64,000 nucleotides of DNA from Micromonospora echinospora. Lineage in GTDB: Bacteria; Actinomycetota; Actinomycetes; Mycobacteriales; Micromonosporaceae. The notes below the pieces were generated by a model. That model was given only the letters and a program-made list of their open reading frames with translations. It was not told the DNA's origin and ran no database searches. The DNA lies in contig NZ_LT607413.1 of NCBI RefSeq assembly GCF_900091495.1, forward strand, positions 6,649,001 through 6,713,000. Reading direction: 5' to 3'. Of the stretch, positions 44,485 through 52,952 are shown piece by piece. The stretch's first letter is position 1, and every line of letters starts with the position of its first letter. The translations under genes and the position numbers were made by a program.

Positions 44485-45312
44485 TCAGGGCTTGCGGGCC
44501 ACCCCGGCCCAGTAGTAGACCGCCTCGGGGTCGGTCGGCGCCGCCCCGTCGGGCCGCCACGCCGGCACCGGCACGATGCCCGGCTCCACCAGTTCCCACC
44601 CCTCGAAGAACCGCGCGACCTCGGCCCTGGTGCGCGGCACCAGGGTCATCCCGTTGCCGGTCGCGGCGGCCACCGCCGCGTCGACCGCCTCCGGGTTGAA
44701 GTCGGGCGTGGGGTGGGTGATCGCCAGGTAGCTGCCCGAGGGCAGCGCGTCGGTGAGCGCGCGGACCCGGTCGAGCGGGTCGTCGGCGTCGCCCAGCAGC
44801 ATCAGGATCGCGATCAGGGTGAGCGCCACCGGCCGCGTCAGGTCGAGCGTGTCACCCCGGGCGACCCCGTCGAGGATCCGCTCCGGGTGGCGCAGGTCGG
44901 CGTGGATGTACTCGCTGCGCCCCTCCGGGCTGCTGATCATCAGGGCCCGGGCGTGCGCCAGCACGATCGGGTCGTTGTCGACGTACACCACGCGGGTCTC
45001 CGGGGCGACGGCCTGGGCGACCTCGTGCAGGTTGGGGCGGGTGGGGATGCCGGTGCCGACGTCCAGGAACTGCCGGATGCCGGCCTGGGTGACCAGGTAG
45101 CGGGCCATCCGGTGGACGAAACGGCGGTTCTCGGCGGCCATCATGCGCAGCGTCGGGATCGCCTCCAGCATCGCCGCGCCGGTGGCCCGGTCGACGGCGA
45201 AGTTGTCCTTGCCGCCGAGCCACCAGTCGTAGATCCGGGCGGAGTGCGGCACCGACGTGTCCACTCCGGACGGCGCGGATCCGCTCCGCGTTTCGGCGTC
45301 ACTGCGCGACAC
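44485..45312 (-). CDS. DUF574-type S-adenosylmethionine methyltransferase
   Basis: 275 residues from GTG 45312, with GGGAGG five bases upstream. Actinomycete-typical features: SVPHSARIYDWWLGGKDNFA near residue 20, SAM loop FLDVGTGIPTRPNLHEVAQA, acidic VVYVDNDPIVLAHARALM, and YYWAGVARKP at the end. The family (PF04672) is numerous in actinomycetes and mostly uncharacterised. Some members belong to bald-type gene clusters. It stands alone between the TetR gene and the SWIM module. Confidence 0.88.
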   Translation of the reverse strand: MSRSDAETRSGSAPSGVDTSVPHSARIYDWWLGGKDNFAVDRATGAAMLEAIPTLRMMAAENRRFVHRMARYLVTQAGIRQFLDVGTGIPTRPNLHEVAQAVAPETRVVYVDNDPIVLAHARALMISSPEGRSEYIHADLRHPERILDGVARGDTLDLTRPVALTLIAILMLLGDADDPLDRVRALTDALPSGSYLAITHPTPDFNPEAVDAAVAAATGNGMTLVPRTRAEVARFFEGWELVEPGIVPVPAWRPDGAAPTDPEAVYYWAGVARKP

Positions 45313-45522
45313 GGTCGCCTCCCCTGGTCTCGGGTCTGACCTAAGGAGACTAGAGGATGCGTCCCGGACGACTCGGCCCCGACCGGGCCTCGTCGCGCCA
45401 CCGGCGGATGGGTCGGACCGACCCTCACCTGCCGGTCACGGGCCGGTGGCCGTACGCGACGGACCGCTCCGCCGGCGGGTGCCGGCGGGGTCCGTGTCGT
45501 ACGGGTCTCCTACAGTGCGCCG

Positions 45523-48405
45523 GTGCCTGTTGAACGTTGGTCCACCGCGCAGGTCCTCGCCGTCGCGCCCGACCCCGCCGCCGCCCGTGCCGCCCGCAGT
45601 GTCGGCGGCGCCGCCAAGTGGTCGGCGTCCGGCCTGACCGACGAGGTGCTCTGGGGGCTGTGCAAGGGCAGCGGGAAGAACCCGTACCAGGTCTGCGTCG
45701 ACCTGTCCGGGCCGGCGTACCGCTGCTCCTGCCCGAGCCGAAAGTTCCCCTGCAAACACGCCCTGGGTCTGCTGCTGCTCTGGGCCGAGTCCGGAGCCGG
45801 CGACGCCGAGGCGCCGGACTGGGTCGTCGAGTGGCAGGACGGACGGGCGAAACGCGCCGCCCGCGCGAACGAACCACGGACCGCCACCCCGGCGGACCCG
45901 GCCGCCGCCGCCAAGCGGGTCGAGCAGCGCGCCGCCCGGGTGACCGCCGGCCTGGACGAGCTGCGGCGGTGGCTCGACGACCAGGTGGACCAGGGGCTCG
46001 CCGGGGCGGAACAGGCCGGGGCGGATCCGTTCGAGGCGGTCGCTGCGCGGCTGGTCGACGCGCAGGCCCCGACGGTGGCCGGCACGCTGCGGCGGGTGGG
46101 CCGTACGGCCGGCATCGGCGCGCACTGGGCCGACCGCCTCCTCGGCGAACTGGGCCTGATCCGCCTGCTGGTGACCGCCCACGACCGGCTCGACACGCTC
46201 CCGGACGACCTGGCGGCGACCGTCCGGTCCCGGGTCGGTTACCCGGTCGCCACGGACGACGTGCTGGCCACCCCGCCGGTGCGGGACCGCTGGCAGGTCC
46301 TCGGGCAGGTCGACTCCGCCGACGACAAGATCACCACCCGCCGGATCTGGCTGCGCGGAGCGGACAGCGGGCGGTTCGCGCTGGTGCTGGCGTTCGCCGC
46401 GCCCGGCCAGACCTTCCCCGCGGACCTGGTGCCGGGCACCGAGGTCGACGCGGACCTGTGCTTCTACCCGGGCTCCCCGCCGTTGCGGGCGCTGGTCGCC
46501 ACCCGGCACGGCGCCCCGGTGTCGCTGGCCGCCCCGACCGGTGCCGTCGACGTCCGCGCCGCCCTCGCCGCGTACGCGGCCGGGCTCGCCGCCGACCCAT
46601 GGCGGGAGTCGGTGCCGGTGCTGCTCGCCGGGGTCGTCCCCACCCGGGAGGGCCGACTGGTCGACCGGGCCGGCGAGGCGCTGCCCCTGGCCCCCGGGCA
46701 CGACCAGCCGTGGTGGCTGCTCGCCGGAGCCGGTGGCCAACCCGTCGACCTCGCCGCCGAACTCGGCCCGGCCGGACTGCGACCGCTGGCCGCTTGGTCG
46801 CAGGGGTGCTACCTGCCCGCCACGGCGGGCTCGCCGGTCGGCCCGGACGGGCACGCCGCCGAACTCCCCACCGAACTGCTCTCCGCCGCGCTGGTCGGCA
46901 CGGCCCGCCGCCCCTGGGACGGTGCCATGGCGGTGGCCGGACGGCCGCTCGACGCGGGCGGGGAGGGCCCGGCCGGCGTGCTGGAGGCCGCCGCGGTGGC
47001 CCTGACCTACCGGCGGGCCGGCAGGACCCCGTCGACCGGACACGGCCGGGTGCCCGCCGCGCCCGCCGAGTCGACGCCGCCCCTGCCCGCCGCCACCGCC
47101 GTGCGGCTGCGCACCCTGCTCACCGACGGCGGCGCGCCCGGCGGCAGCCAGATCCAGCAGGAACTGCTCGCCGAGTGGCTGCGCCTGGCCGACCGGCACG
47201 GCGGGCTGGTCCCGACCGACACGCTGCCGGCCCTGCTGGACGTCGGGCGACGGCACCGGGCGCTGCGCCCCCTGCTGAGCCGGCTCGGTGGTCGCCGGGG
47301 CCGGTGGCTGGCCGGTCTCCGCTCGGAGTGGGGCTACCTGTTCGACGAGGCCCTCGACCTGACCGTCCCGGCCGGGCAGGGCGGCGGGGACGACTGGGAG
47401 ACCGGCACCACCGGCGAACGGCTGGCGTACCTGACCCGGCTGCGCGCCCGTGACCCGCACGCCGGTCGCGAGCTGCTGGCGGCCGGCTTCGCCGCCGAGA
47501 GCGCGCCCGACCGGGCCCGCTTCGTCGAGGCGCTCGAGGTCGGGCTCTCCCCCGCCGACGACACCTTCCTGGAGGGTGTGCTGGACGACCGGCGCAAGGA
47601 GGTCCGGCAGGCTGCCGTCGCGTTGCTGCGCCAACTGACCGAGTCCGGGCTGCGCCGCCGGATGACCGAACGGGCCACCGCCGCCGTCCGCCTGGACGCG
47701 TCCGGCAGGACGTTGACGGTCGACCCGCCACGCGAGTGCGACCCGGCCATGCGGCGGGACGGGGTGGACCCGCAGCCGCCCCGGGGGACGGGCGCGGCGG
47801 CGTGGCTGCTGGAGGAGGTGCTCGCCGGCACCCCCCTGGCCACCTGGACCGCCGCGTTCGCCCGGACGCCAGCCGAGGTGGTGGCGCTGACCGCCGCCGA
47901 CGACTGGGGTCCGGCGCTGCGCCGGGGCTGGGCCCGGGCCGCCGTCGAGGAGCGGGCCGGCGACTGGGCCGACGCCCTGGTCGCCGGTGCCCGTCCCACC
48001 GGTCGGCAGAGCCGGAACGCGCTGCCGGAGACCCTGCTGTGGCAGCTCTACGAGGTGCTGCCCGCCGAGCGGCTCGGCACCATGGTCGCCGACGCCCTGC
48101 GCACCGACCCGGGCCGGGCCAACCGCCTGCTGGGCATGCTCTCCCAGGACTGGTCCCCCGAGCTCTCCGGCGCGGTGGCCGACGCCATCGGGGTCTGGGC
48201 CCGCACCGAGGGCCGGAACAGCTGGTACCTGGCCGAGGTCTGCCGGATCGCCGGCACCTCCGCGACGCCCGGCCTGACCGACCGGTTCCACCGCCTCACC
48301 GAGGAGCTCACCGGCGAGGGTGTCGACCCGAGCCGGGTCCGCGCCGTCGGGCAACTGGCCGCCGTCCTCGCCTTCCGTTCCGAGATGCACAAGGAGTTCT
48401 CATGA
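45523..48405 (+). CDS. SWIM zinc-finger / DUF5691 fusion protein
   Basis: 960 residues from a GTG. Residues 68-79 form a SWIM zinc finger: Cys68-x-Cys70, Cys77-x-His79 in YRCSCPSRKFPCKHALG. After a basic linker, residues about 130-330 resemble the remaining part of actinobacterial SWIM proteins. From about 340 to the end the protein reads as DUF5691: LLAGVVPTREGRLVDRAGEA, SAALVGTARRPWDGA, and C-terminal helical repeats (PDRARFVEALEVGLSPADDT). In many relatives these are two adjacent genes; here they are one frame. SWIM fingers bind DNA or proteins. ATGA overlap couples it to the MoxR gene. Molecular function unknown. Confidence 0.75.
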   Translation: MPVERWSTAQVLAVAPDPAAARAARSVGGAAKWSASGLTDEVLWGLCKGSGKNPYQVCVDLSGPAYRCSCPSRKFPCKHALGLLLLWAESGAGDAEAPDWVVEWQDGRAKRAARANEPRTATPADPAAAAKRVEQRAARVTAGLDELRRWLDDQVDQGLAGAEQAGADPFEAVAARLVDAQAPTVAGTLRRVGRTAGIGAHWADRLLGELGLIRLLVTAHDRLDTLPDDLAATVRSRVGYPVATDDVLATPPVRDRWQVLGQVDSADDKITTRRIWLRGADSGRFALVLAFAAPGQTFPADLVPGTEVDADLCFYPGSPPLRALVATRHGAPVSLAAPTGAVDVRAALAAYAAGLAADPWRESVPVLLAGVVPTREGRLVDRAGEALPLAPGHDQPWWLLAGAGGQPVDLAAELGPAGLRPLAAWSQGCYLPATAGSPVGPDGHAAELPTELLSAALVGTARRPWDGAMAVAGRPLDAGGEGPAGVLEAAAVALTYRRAGRTPSTGHGRVPAAPAESTPPLPAATAVRLRTLLTDGGAPGGSQIQQELLAEWLRLADRHGGLVPTDTLPALLDVGRRHRALRPLLSRLGGRRGRWLAGLRSEWGYLFDEALDLTVPAGQGGGDDWETGTTGERLAYLTRLRARDPHAGRELLAAGFAAESAPDRARFVEALEVGLSPADDTFLEGVLDDRRKEVRQAAVALLRQLTESGLRRRMTERATAAVRLDASGRTLTVDPPRECDPAMRRDGVDPQPPRGTGAAAWLLEEVLAGTPLATWTAAFARTPAEVVALTAADDWGPALRRGWARAAVEERAGDWADALVAGARPTGRQSRNALPETLLWQLYEVLPAERLGTMVADALRTDPGRANRLLGMLSQDWSPELSGAVADAIGVWARTEGRNSWYLAEVCRIAGTSATPGLTDRFHRLTEELTGEGVDPSRVRAVGQLAAVLAFRSEMHKEFS

Positions 48406-49463
48406 CCGCGCTGCGTCCGCACGCCGAGCAGCAGTACGCCGACGAGCTGGCCGAGCTGGCCGCCACCGACGACCGGCCCCGCCCGCCGGGCTGGCGGCTC
48501 TCGCCGCAGGCGGTGGTGACCTACCTGCTCGGCGACGGCGCCAACATCACCCCGAAGTACGTCGGGCCGCGCCGGTTGATGGAGATCGCGGTGTCGACGC
48601 TGGCCACCGACCGGGCGCTGCTGCTGCTCGGCGTGCCCGGCACCGCGAAGACCTGGGTCTCCGAGCACCTGGCCGCGGCGATCAGCGGTGACTCCACGCT
48701 GCTGGTGCAGGGCACCGCGGGCACCGCCGAGGAGGCCATCCGGTACGGCTGGAACTACGCCCGGCTGCTCTCCGAGGGCCCGTCGCCGGCCGCCCTGGTG
48801 CCGAGCCCGGTGATGCGGGCGATGGAGACCGGCGCGATCGCCCGGGTCGAGGAGCTGACCCGGGTCCCGTCCGACGTGCAGGACACCCTCATCACCATCC
48901 TGTCCGAGAAGACCCTGCCGGTGCCGGAACTGACCAGCGAGGTGCAGGCCCAGCGCGGATTCAACATCATCGCGACCGCCAACGACCGGGACCGGGGCGT
49001 CAACGAGCTGTCCAGTGCGCTGCGCCGCCGGTTCAACACGGTGGTGCTGCCGGTGCCCGCCTCCGCCGAGGAGGAGGTCGACATCGTCACCCGGCGGGTG
49101 GCGCAGCTCGGCCGCTCGCTCGACCTGCCGGAGGTGCCGGCCGCTGTCGAGGAGATCCGCCGGGTCGTGACGATCTTCCGGGAGCTCCGGACCGGCCTCA
49201 CCGAGGACGGCCGTACCAAGCTGAAGTCCCCCACCGGCACCCTCTCCACCGCCGAGGCGATCTCGGTGCTCACCAACGGCCTGGCCCTGGCCGCGCACTT
49301 CGGCGACGGCGTGCTGCGGCCGGGTGACGTCGCGGCCGGCATCGTCGGCGCGGTCATCAAGGACCCGGTCTCCGACGCGGTGGTGTGGCGGGAGTACCTG
49401 GAGACCGTGGTCCGCGAGCGCGAGGAATGGCGCCCCTTCTACCGCGCCGCCCGCGATGCCTGA
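48402..49463 (+). CDS. MoxR-family AAA ATPase
   Basis: 353 residues from the ATG overlapping the previous stop. Walker A GVPGTAKT at residues 77-84. The Walker B region reads IARVEELTR at 146-154, so the usual Asp-Glu is Glu-Glu. Sensor 1 is Asn194 in IIATANDRD, with an arginine-finger cluster at LRRRF near 208-211. MoxR ATPases act as chaperones that remodel or load metal on partner proteins with VWA (MIDAS) domains, and a VWA gene is encoded two genes downstream. Ends eight bases inside the DUF5682 gene. Confidence 0.88.
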   Translation: MTALRPHAEQQYADELAELAATDDRPRPPGWRLSPQAVVTYLLGDGANITPKYVGPRRLMEIAVSTLATDRALLLLGVPGTAKTWVSEHLAAAISGDSTLLVQGTAGTAEEAIRYGWNYARLLSEGPSPAALVPSPVMRAMETGAIARVEELTRVPSDVQDTLITILSEKTLPVPELTSEVQAQRGFNIIATANDRDRGVNELSSALRRRFNTVVLPVPASAEEEVDIVTRRVAQLGRSLDLPEVPAAVEEIRRVVTIFRELRTGLTEDGRTKLKSPTGTLSTAEAISVLTNGLALAAHFGDGVLRPGDVAAGIVGAVIKDPVSDAVVWREYLETVVREREEWRPFYRAARDA

Positions 49464-51738
49464 GCAGCTCTACGGCATCCGCCACCACGGTCCGGGGTCG
49501 GCTCGGGCGGTGGTGGCGGCCCTGGCCGAGCAACGCCCCGACATCCTGCTGGTGGAGGGCCCGCCGGAGGCGGACGAGCTGCTGCGCTGGATGACCGACG
49601 AGCGGCTGGAGCCGCCGGTCGCCCTGCTCGGGTACGCCACCGACGACCCGCGCCGGGCCGGGTTCTGGCCGTTCGCGGTCTTCTCGCCCGAGTGGCAGGC
49701 GATCCGGTGGGCGGTCGCGCACGACGTGCCGGTGCGCTTCTTCGACCTGCCGTACGCCTACCGCCTCGGCGAGCCGGACGACGCCCGGGAGCCGGAGACC
49801 GGGGACCGGCCGGAGGCGGAGAACGGAGACCGGCCGGAGACCGCGAACGGGGACCGGCCGGAGGCGACGGCCGGACCGGAGGCCGGGGCCGGCACCGACG
49901 ACCCGACGCCCCGCCGTCCGGTCGACCCGATCGGGGAACTCGCCGCCGCGGCCGGGTACGACGACCCGGAACGCTGGTGGGAGGACGTGGTCGAGCACCG
50001 GGGCGCCCCGGCGTTCCCGGCGATCGCCGAGGCGATGGCCGCGATCCGCGACGGCGTGCCGGACGACCCCGACGACCTGCTCCGCGAGGCGCACATGCGC
50101 ACCGTGCTGCGGCAGGTCCGGCGCAGCCACGACAACATCGCGGTGGTCTGCGGCGCCTGGCACGTGCCGGCGCTGACCCGGAAGGTGCCGGCCAGCGCCG
50201 ACACCGCCCTGCTCCGGGGACGCCGGAAGACGAAGGTCACCTTCACCTGGGTGCCCTGGACGTACGGCCGGCTGGCGTCCTGGCAGGGCTACGCGGCGGG
50301 GGTCCGCTCCCCCGGCTGGTACCACCACCTGTTCACCTCCGAGAACGAGGTGGTCGCCCGGTGGCTGGTCGCCGCCGCCGGGGTGCTCCGCGACGAGGGG
50401 GTGCCCGCCTCGTCCGCCCACGTCATCGAGGCGGCCCGGCTGGCCGAGACGCTCGCCACGCTGCGCGGCCGGCCGCTGGCCGGGCTCACCGAGCTCACCG
50501 ACGCCAGCGCGGCGGTGCTCTGCGAGGGCGACCCGCTGCGGCTGGAGCTGATCGGCCGACGGCTGGTGGTGGGCGAGCGGCTCGGCGGCGTACCGGACGA
50601 CATGCCGGCGGTGCCGCTGGCCCGCGACCTGGCCACCCAGCAGCGCAGCCTGCGGCTCAAGCCGGAGGCCCTGGAACGGGAGCTGGACCTCGACCTGCGC
50701 CGCGACAACGACCTGTCCCGGAGCCGGCTGCTGCACCGCCTGCGGGTGCTCGGCGTGCCGTGGGGCGAGTCGGACCAGCGGCGGCGGGGCACCGGCACGT
50801 TCCGGGAGCAGTGGCGGCTGCGGTGGCAGCCGGAGTTCTCGGTACGGCTGGTCGAGGCGAGCGCGCACGGCACCACCGTCGTCTCCGCCGCCACCGCCGC
50901 GGTGGCCGCCACCGCCCGTGCCGCCGACAGCCTCGCCGAGGTCACCGCGCTGGTCGAGGTCTGCCTGCTCGCCGACCTCGCCGACGCCTACCCCCCGGTC
51001 CTGCGGGCGTTGGACACCCGGGCCGCTCTGGACGCCGACGTGGCGCACCTGATGGCGGCCATCCCGCCGCTGGTCCGCACGCTGCGCTACGGCGACGTCC
51101 GGCGCAGCGAACTCGGCGGGTTGGCCGAGGTGACCACCGGGCTGCTGGCCCGGGTCCGCGCCGGCCTGCCCGCCGCGGTCGTCGGCCTGGCCGACCAGGC
51201 GGCCCGGGACCTGCGCGGGCACCTGGACGAGGTGCACGCCGCGGTCAACCTCCTCGACGAGGCGGCACGGGAGCCGTGGCTGGACACCCTCGCCTCGCTC
51301 GCCGACCGGGACGACCTGCACGGCCTGCTCGCCGGCCGGCTGGTCCGGCTGCTGCACGACGCGGGCCGGCTGGAGCGCGCCGAGGTGCGCCGACGGATGG
51401 GCCTGCCGTTGACCGCCGGGGTCGCCCCCGCCGACGGGGCCGCCTGGGTGGAAGGTTTCCTCGGCGGCGGCGGGCTCCTGCTGGTGCACGACGACGCGTT
51501 GCTGTCCCTGGTGGACGAGTGGCTGGCCGGTGTTCCCGCCGACTCGTTCACCGAGGTCCTGCCGCTGCTGCGCCGGACCTTCGGCAGCTTCGCCGCCGGG
51601 GAACGCCGGGCCATCGGCGACCGGGTGGCCCACCGTGGCCGGCCGGTGCACCGGGCCCCGGTGGCCGACCTCGACCACGACCGGGCGACGGCGGTCCTGC
51701 CCACGCTCGGCATCCTGCTCGGACGGGAGATCTCATGA
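49456..51738 (+). CDS. DUF5682 family protein
   Basis: 760 residues from the ATG at 49456; longer frames lie inside the ATPase gene. N-terminal YGIRHHGPGSARAVVAAL and ILLVEGPPEADELLRWM, plus AVVCGAWHVPALTRKV around residue 230, recall the TraB/TIKI/EreA-like fold, in which similarly placed Glu and His residues form the active site. That link is my inference. The C-terminal 400 residues are helical repeats. Residues 114-137 are three 8-residue GDRPE-containing repeats, a probable flexible linker. Coupled to the genes on both sides. It could be the effector or a substrate receptor of the MoxR-VWA pair; function unknown. Confidence 0.7.
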   Translation: MPEQLYGIRHHGPGSARAVVAALAEQRPDILLVEGPPEADELLRWMTDERLEPPVALLGYATDDPRRAGFWPFAVFSPEWQAIRWAVAHDVPVRFFDLPYAYRLGEPDDAREPETGDRPEAENGDRPETANGDRPEATAGPEAGAGTDDPTPRRPVDPIGELAAAAGYDDPERWWEDVVEHRGAPAFPAIAEAMAAIRDGVPDDPDDLLREAHMRTVLRQVRRSHDNIAVVCGAWHVPALTRKVPASADTALLRGRRKTKVTFTWVPWTYGRLASWQGYAAGVRSPGWYHHLFTSENEVVARWLVAAAGVLRDEGVPASSAHVIEAARLAETLATLRGRPLAGLTELTDASAAVLCEGDPLRLELIGRRLVVGERLGGVPDDMPAVPLARDLATQQRSLRLKPEALERELDLDLRRDNDLSRSRLLHRLRVLGVPWGESDQRRRGTGTFREQWRLRWQPEFSVRLVEASAHGTTVVSAATAAVAATARAADSLAEVTALVEVCLLADLADAYPPVLRALDTRAALDADVAHLMAAIPPLVRTLRYGDVRRSELGGLAEVTTGLLARVRAGLPAAVVGLADQAARDLRGHLDEVHAAVNLLDEAAREPWLDTLASLADRDDLHGLLAGRLVRLLHDAGRLERAEVRRRMGLPLTAGVAPADGAAWVEGFLGGGGLLLVHDDALLSLVDEWLAGVPADSFTEVLPLLRRTFGSFAAGERRAIGDRVAHRGRPVHRAPVADLDHDRATAVLPTLGILLGREIS
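49795..49866 (+). repeat. In-frame 24-bp tandem repeat within the DUF5682 gene
   Basis: Three 24-bp units encode 8-residue blocks of the form (E/A)(T/N)GDRPE(A/T). It is a coding minisatellite that can change copy number without breaking the frame. Confidence 0.9.
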
Positions 51739-52952
51739 CCGCCTCCACCGACGCCTTCCCGGAGGGTGGCGCGACGTCCCCCCGGGCCGGCGGGGACGCG
51801 GACCGGGAGCGGCTACGCCGCTGGCGGATGGTGCTCGGCGGGCCGGCCGAGGACGCCTGCGGCCGTCTCTCCGGCGGCGACGCCGCGATGGACGGGGCGC
51901 TGGCCGCCCTCTACGACGGCGACGGCGACGGCACCGGCGGCTCGTCCCGGCGCTCGGCCGGGCTCGGCGGCTCCGCCCCCCGGGTGGCCCGTTGGCTCGG
52001 CGACATCCGCCAGTACTTCCCGTCGACCGTCGTGCAGGTGATGCAGGCCGACGCGATCGAACGGCTCAACCTCACCCGCCTGCTGCTGGAACCGGAGATG
52101 CTCGCCGCGGTCGAGCCGGACGTGCACCTGGTCGGCACGCTGCTCTCCCTGAACCGGGTCATGCCGGACCAGACCAAGGAGGCGGCCCGGCAGGTGGTCC
52201 GGCGGGTGGTCGAGGAGCTGGAACGGCGGATCGCGCAGCAGACCAGGGCGGCGGTGACCGGGGCGTTGAACCGGGCCACCCGGATCAACCGCCCCCGGCA
52301 CGCCGACATCGACTGGGACCGCACCATCCGGGCGAACCTCAAGCACTACCAGCAGGAGCACCGCACGGTGATCCCCGAACGGCTGGTGGGTTACGGGCGG
52401 CGCACCACGGCGGTGCAACGGGACGTGGTGCTCTGCGTCGACCAGTCCGGCTCGATGGCGGCCTCGGTGGTCTACTCCGGAGTGTTCGCCGCGGTGCTCG
52501 CCTCGATGCGGTCGCTGCGGACCTCACTGGTGGTCTTCGACACCGCGGTCGTGGACCTCACCGACCAGCTCAGCGACCCGGTGGAGGTGCTGTTCGGCAC
52601 GCAACTGGGCGGCGGCACCGACATCAACCGGGCGATCGGCTACAGCCAGCAGCTGATCACCCGTCCCCGGGACAGCATCTTCGTCCTGATCAGCGACCTC
52701 TACGAGGGCGGGGTACGGGAGCAGATGCTGCGCCGGGTGGCGGAGATGACCGCCGCCGGGGTCCAGGTGGTCGTCCTGCTGGCGCTCTCCGACGAGGGTG
52801 CCCCGGCCTACGACCGGGCGAACGCCGCCGCGCTGGCCGCCCTCGGGGTGCCGGCCTTCGCCTGCACGCCGGACGCCTTTCCCGACCTGATGGCCGCCGC
52901 CATCGAACGTCGTGACCTGGTGGCCTTCGCCGAGCGGTTCGCCGACCGGTGA
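51735..52952 (+). CDS. VWA (von Willebrand factor A) domain protein
   Basis: 405 residues; ATG overlaps the previous stop. Helical N-terminal half with a Gly/Asp-rich loop (DGDGDGTGG near residue 62). VWA domain from about 228: VVLCVDQSGSMAASVV gives the MIDAS DxSxS (Asp236, Ser238, Ser240), Thr295 in GGGTDIN and Asp321 in LISDLYEGG complete the metal site. No signal peptide or membrane segment, so it acts in the cytoplasm, the usual partner of a MoxR ATPase. Last gene of the four-gene module; its 3' 429 bases overlap the end of a convergent gene. Confidence 0.88.
   Translation: MTASTDAFPEGGATSPRAGGDADRERLRRWRMVLGGPAEDACGRLSGGDAAMDGALAALYDGDGDGTGGSSRRSAGLGGSAPRVARWLGDIRQYFPSTVVQVMQADAIERLNLTRLLLEPEMLAAVEPDVHLVGTLLSLNRVMPDQTKEAARQVVRRVVEELERRIAQQTRAAVTGALNRATRINRPRHADIDWDRTIRANLKHYQQEHRTVIPERLVGYGRRTTAVQRDVVLCVDQSGSMAASVVYSGVFAAVLASMRSLRTSLVVFDTAVVDLTDQLSDPVEVLFGTQLGGGTDINRAIGYSQQLITRPRDSIFVLISDLYEGGVREQMLRRVAEMTAAGVQVVVLLALSDEGAPAYDRANAAALAALGVPAFACTPDAFPDLMAAAIERRDLVAFAERFADR

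Noticed and set aside
45436..48390. A 984-codon open frame antisense to the SWIM-DUF5691 gene
   Set aside because: Same reason: Gly/Gln/Arg-rich shadow with no family signature, while the plus-strand frame has SWIM zinc ligands and coupling to the next gene.
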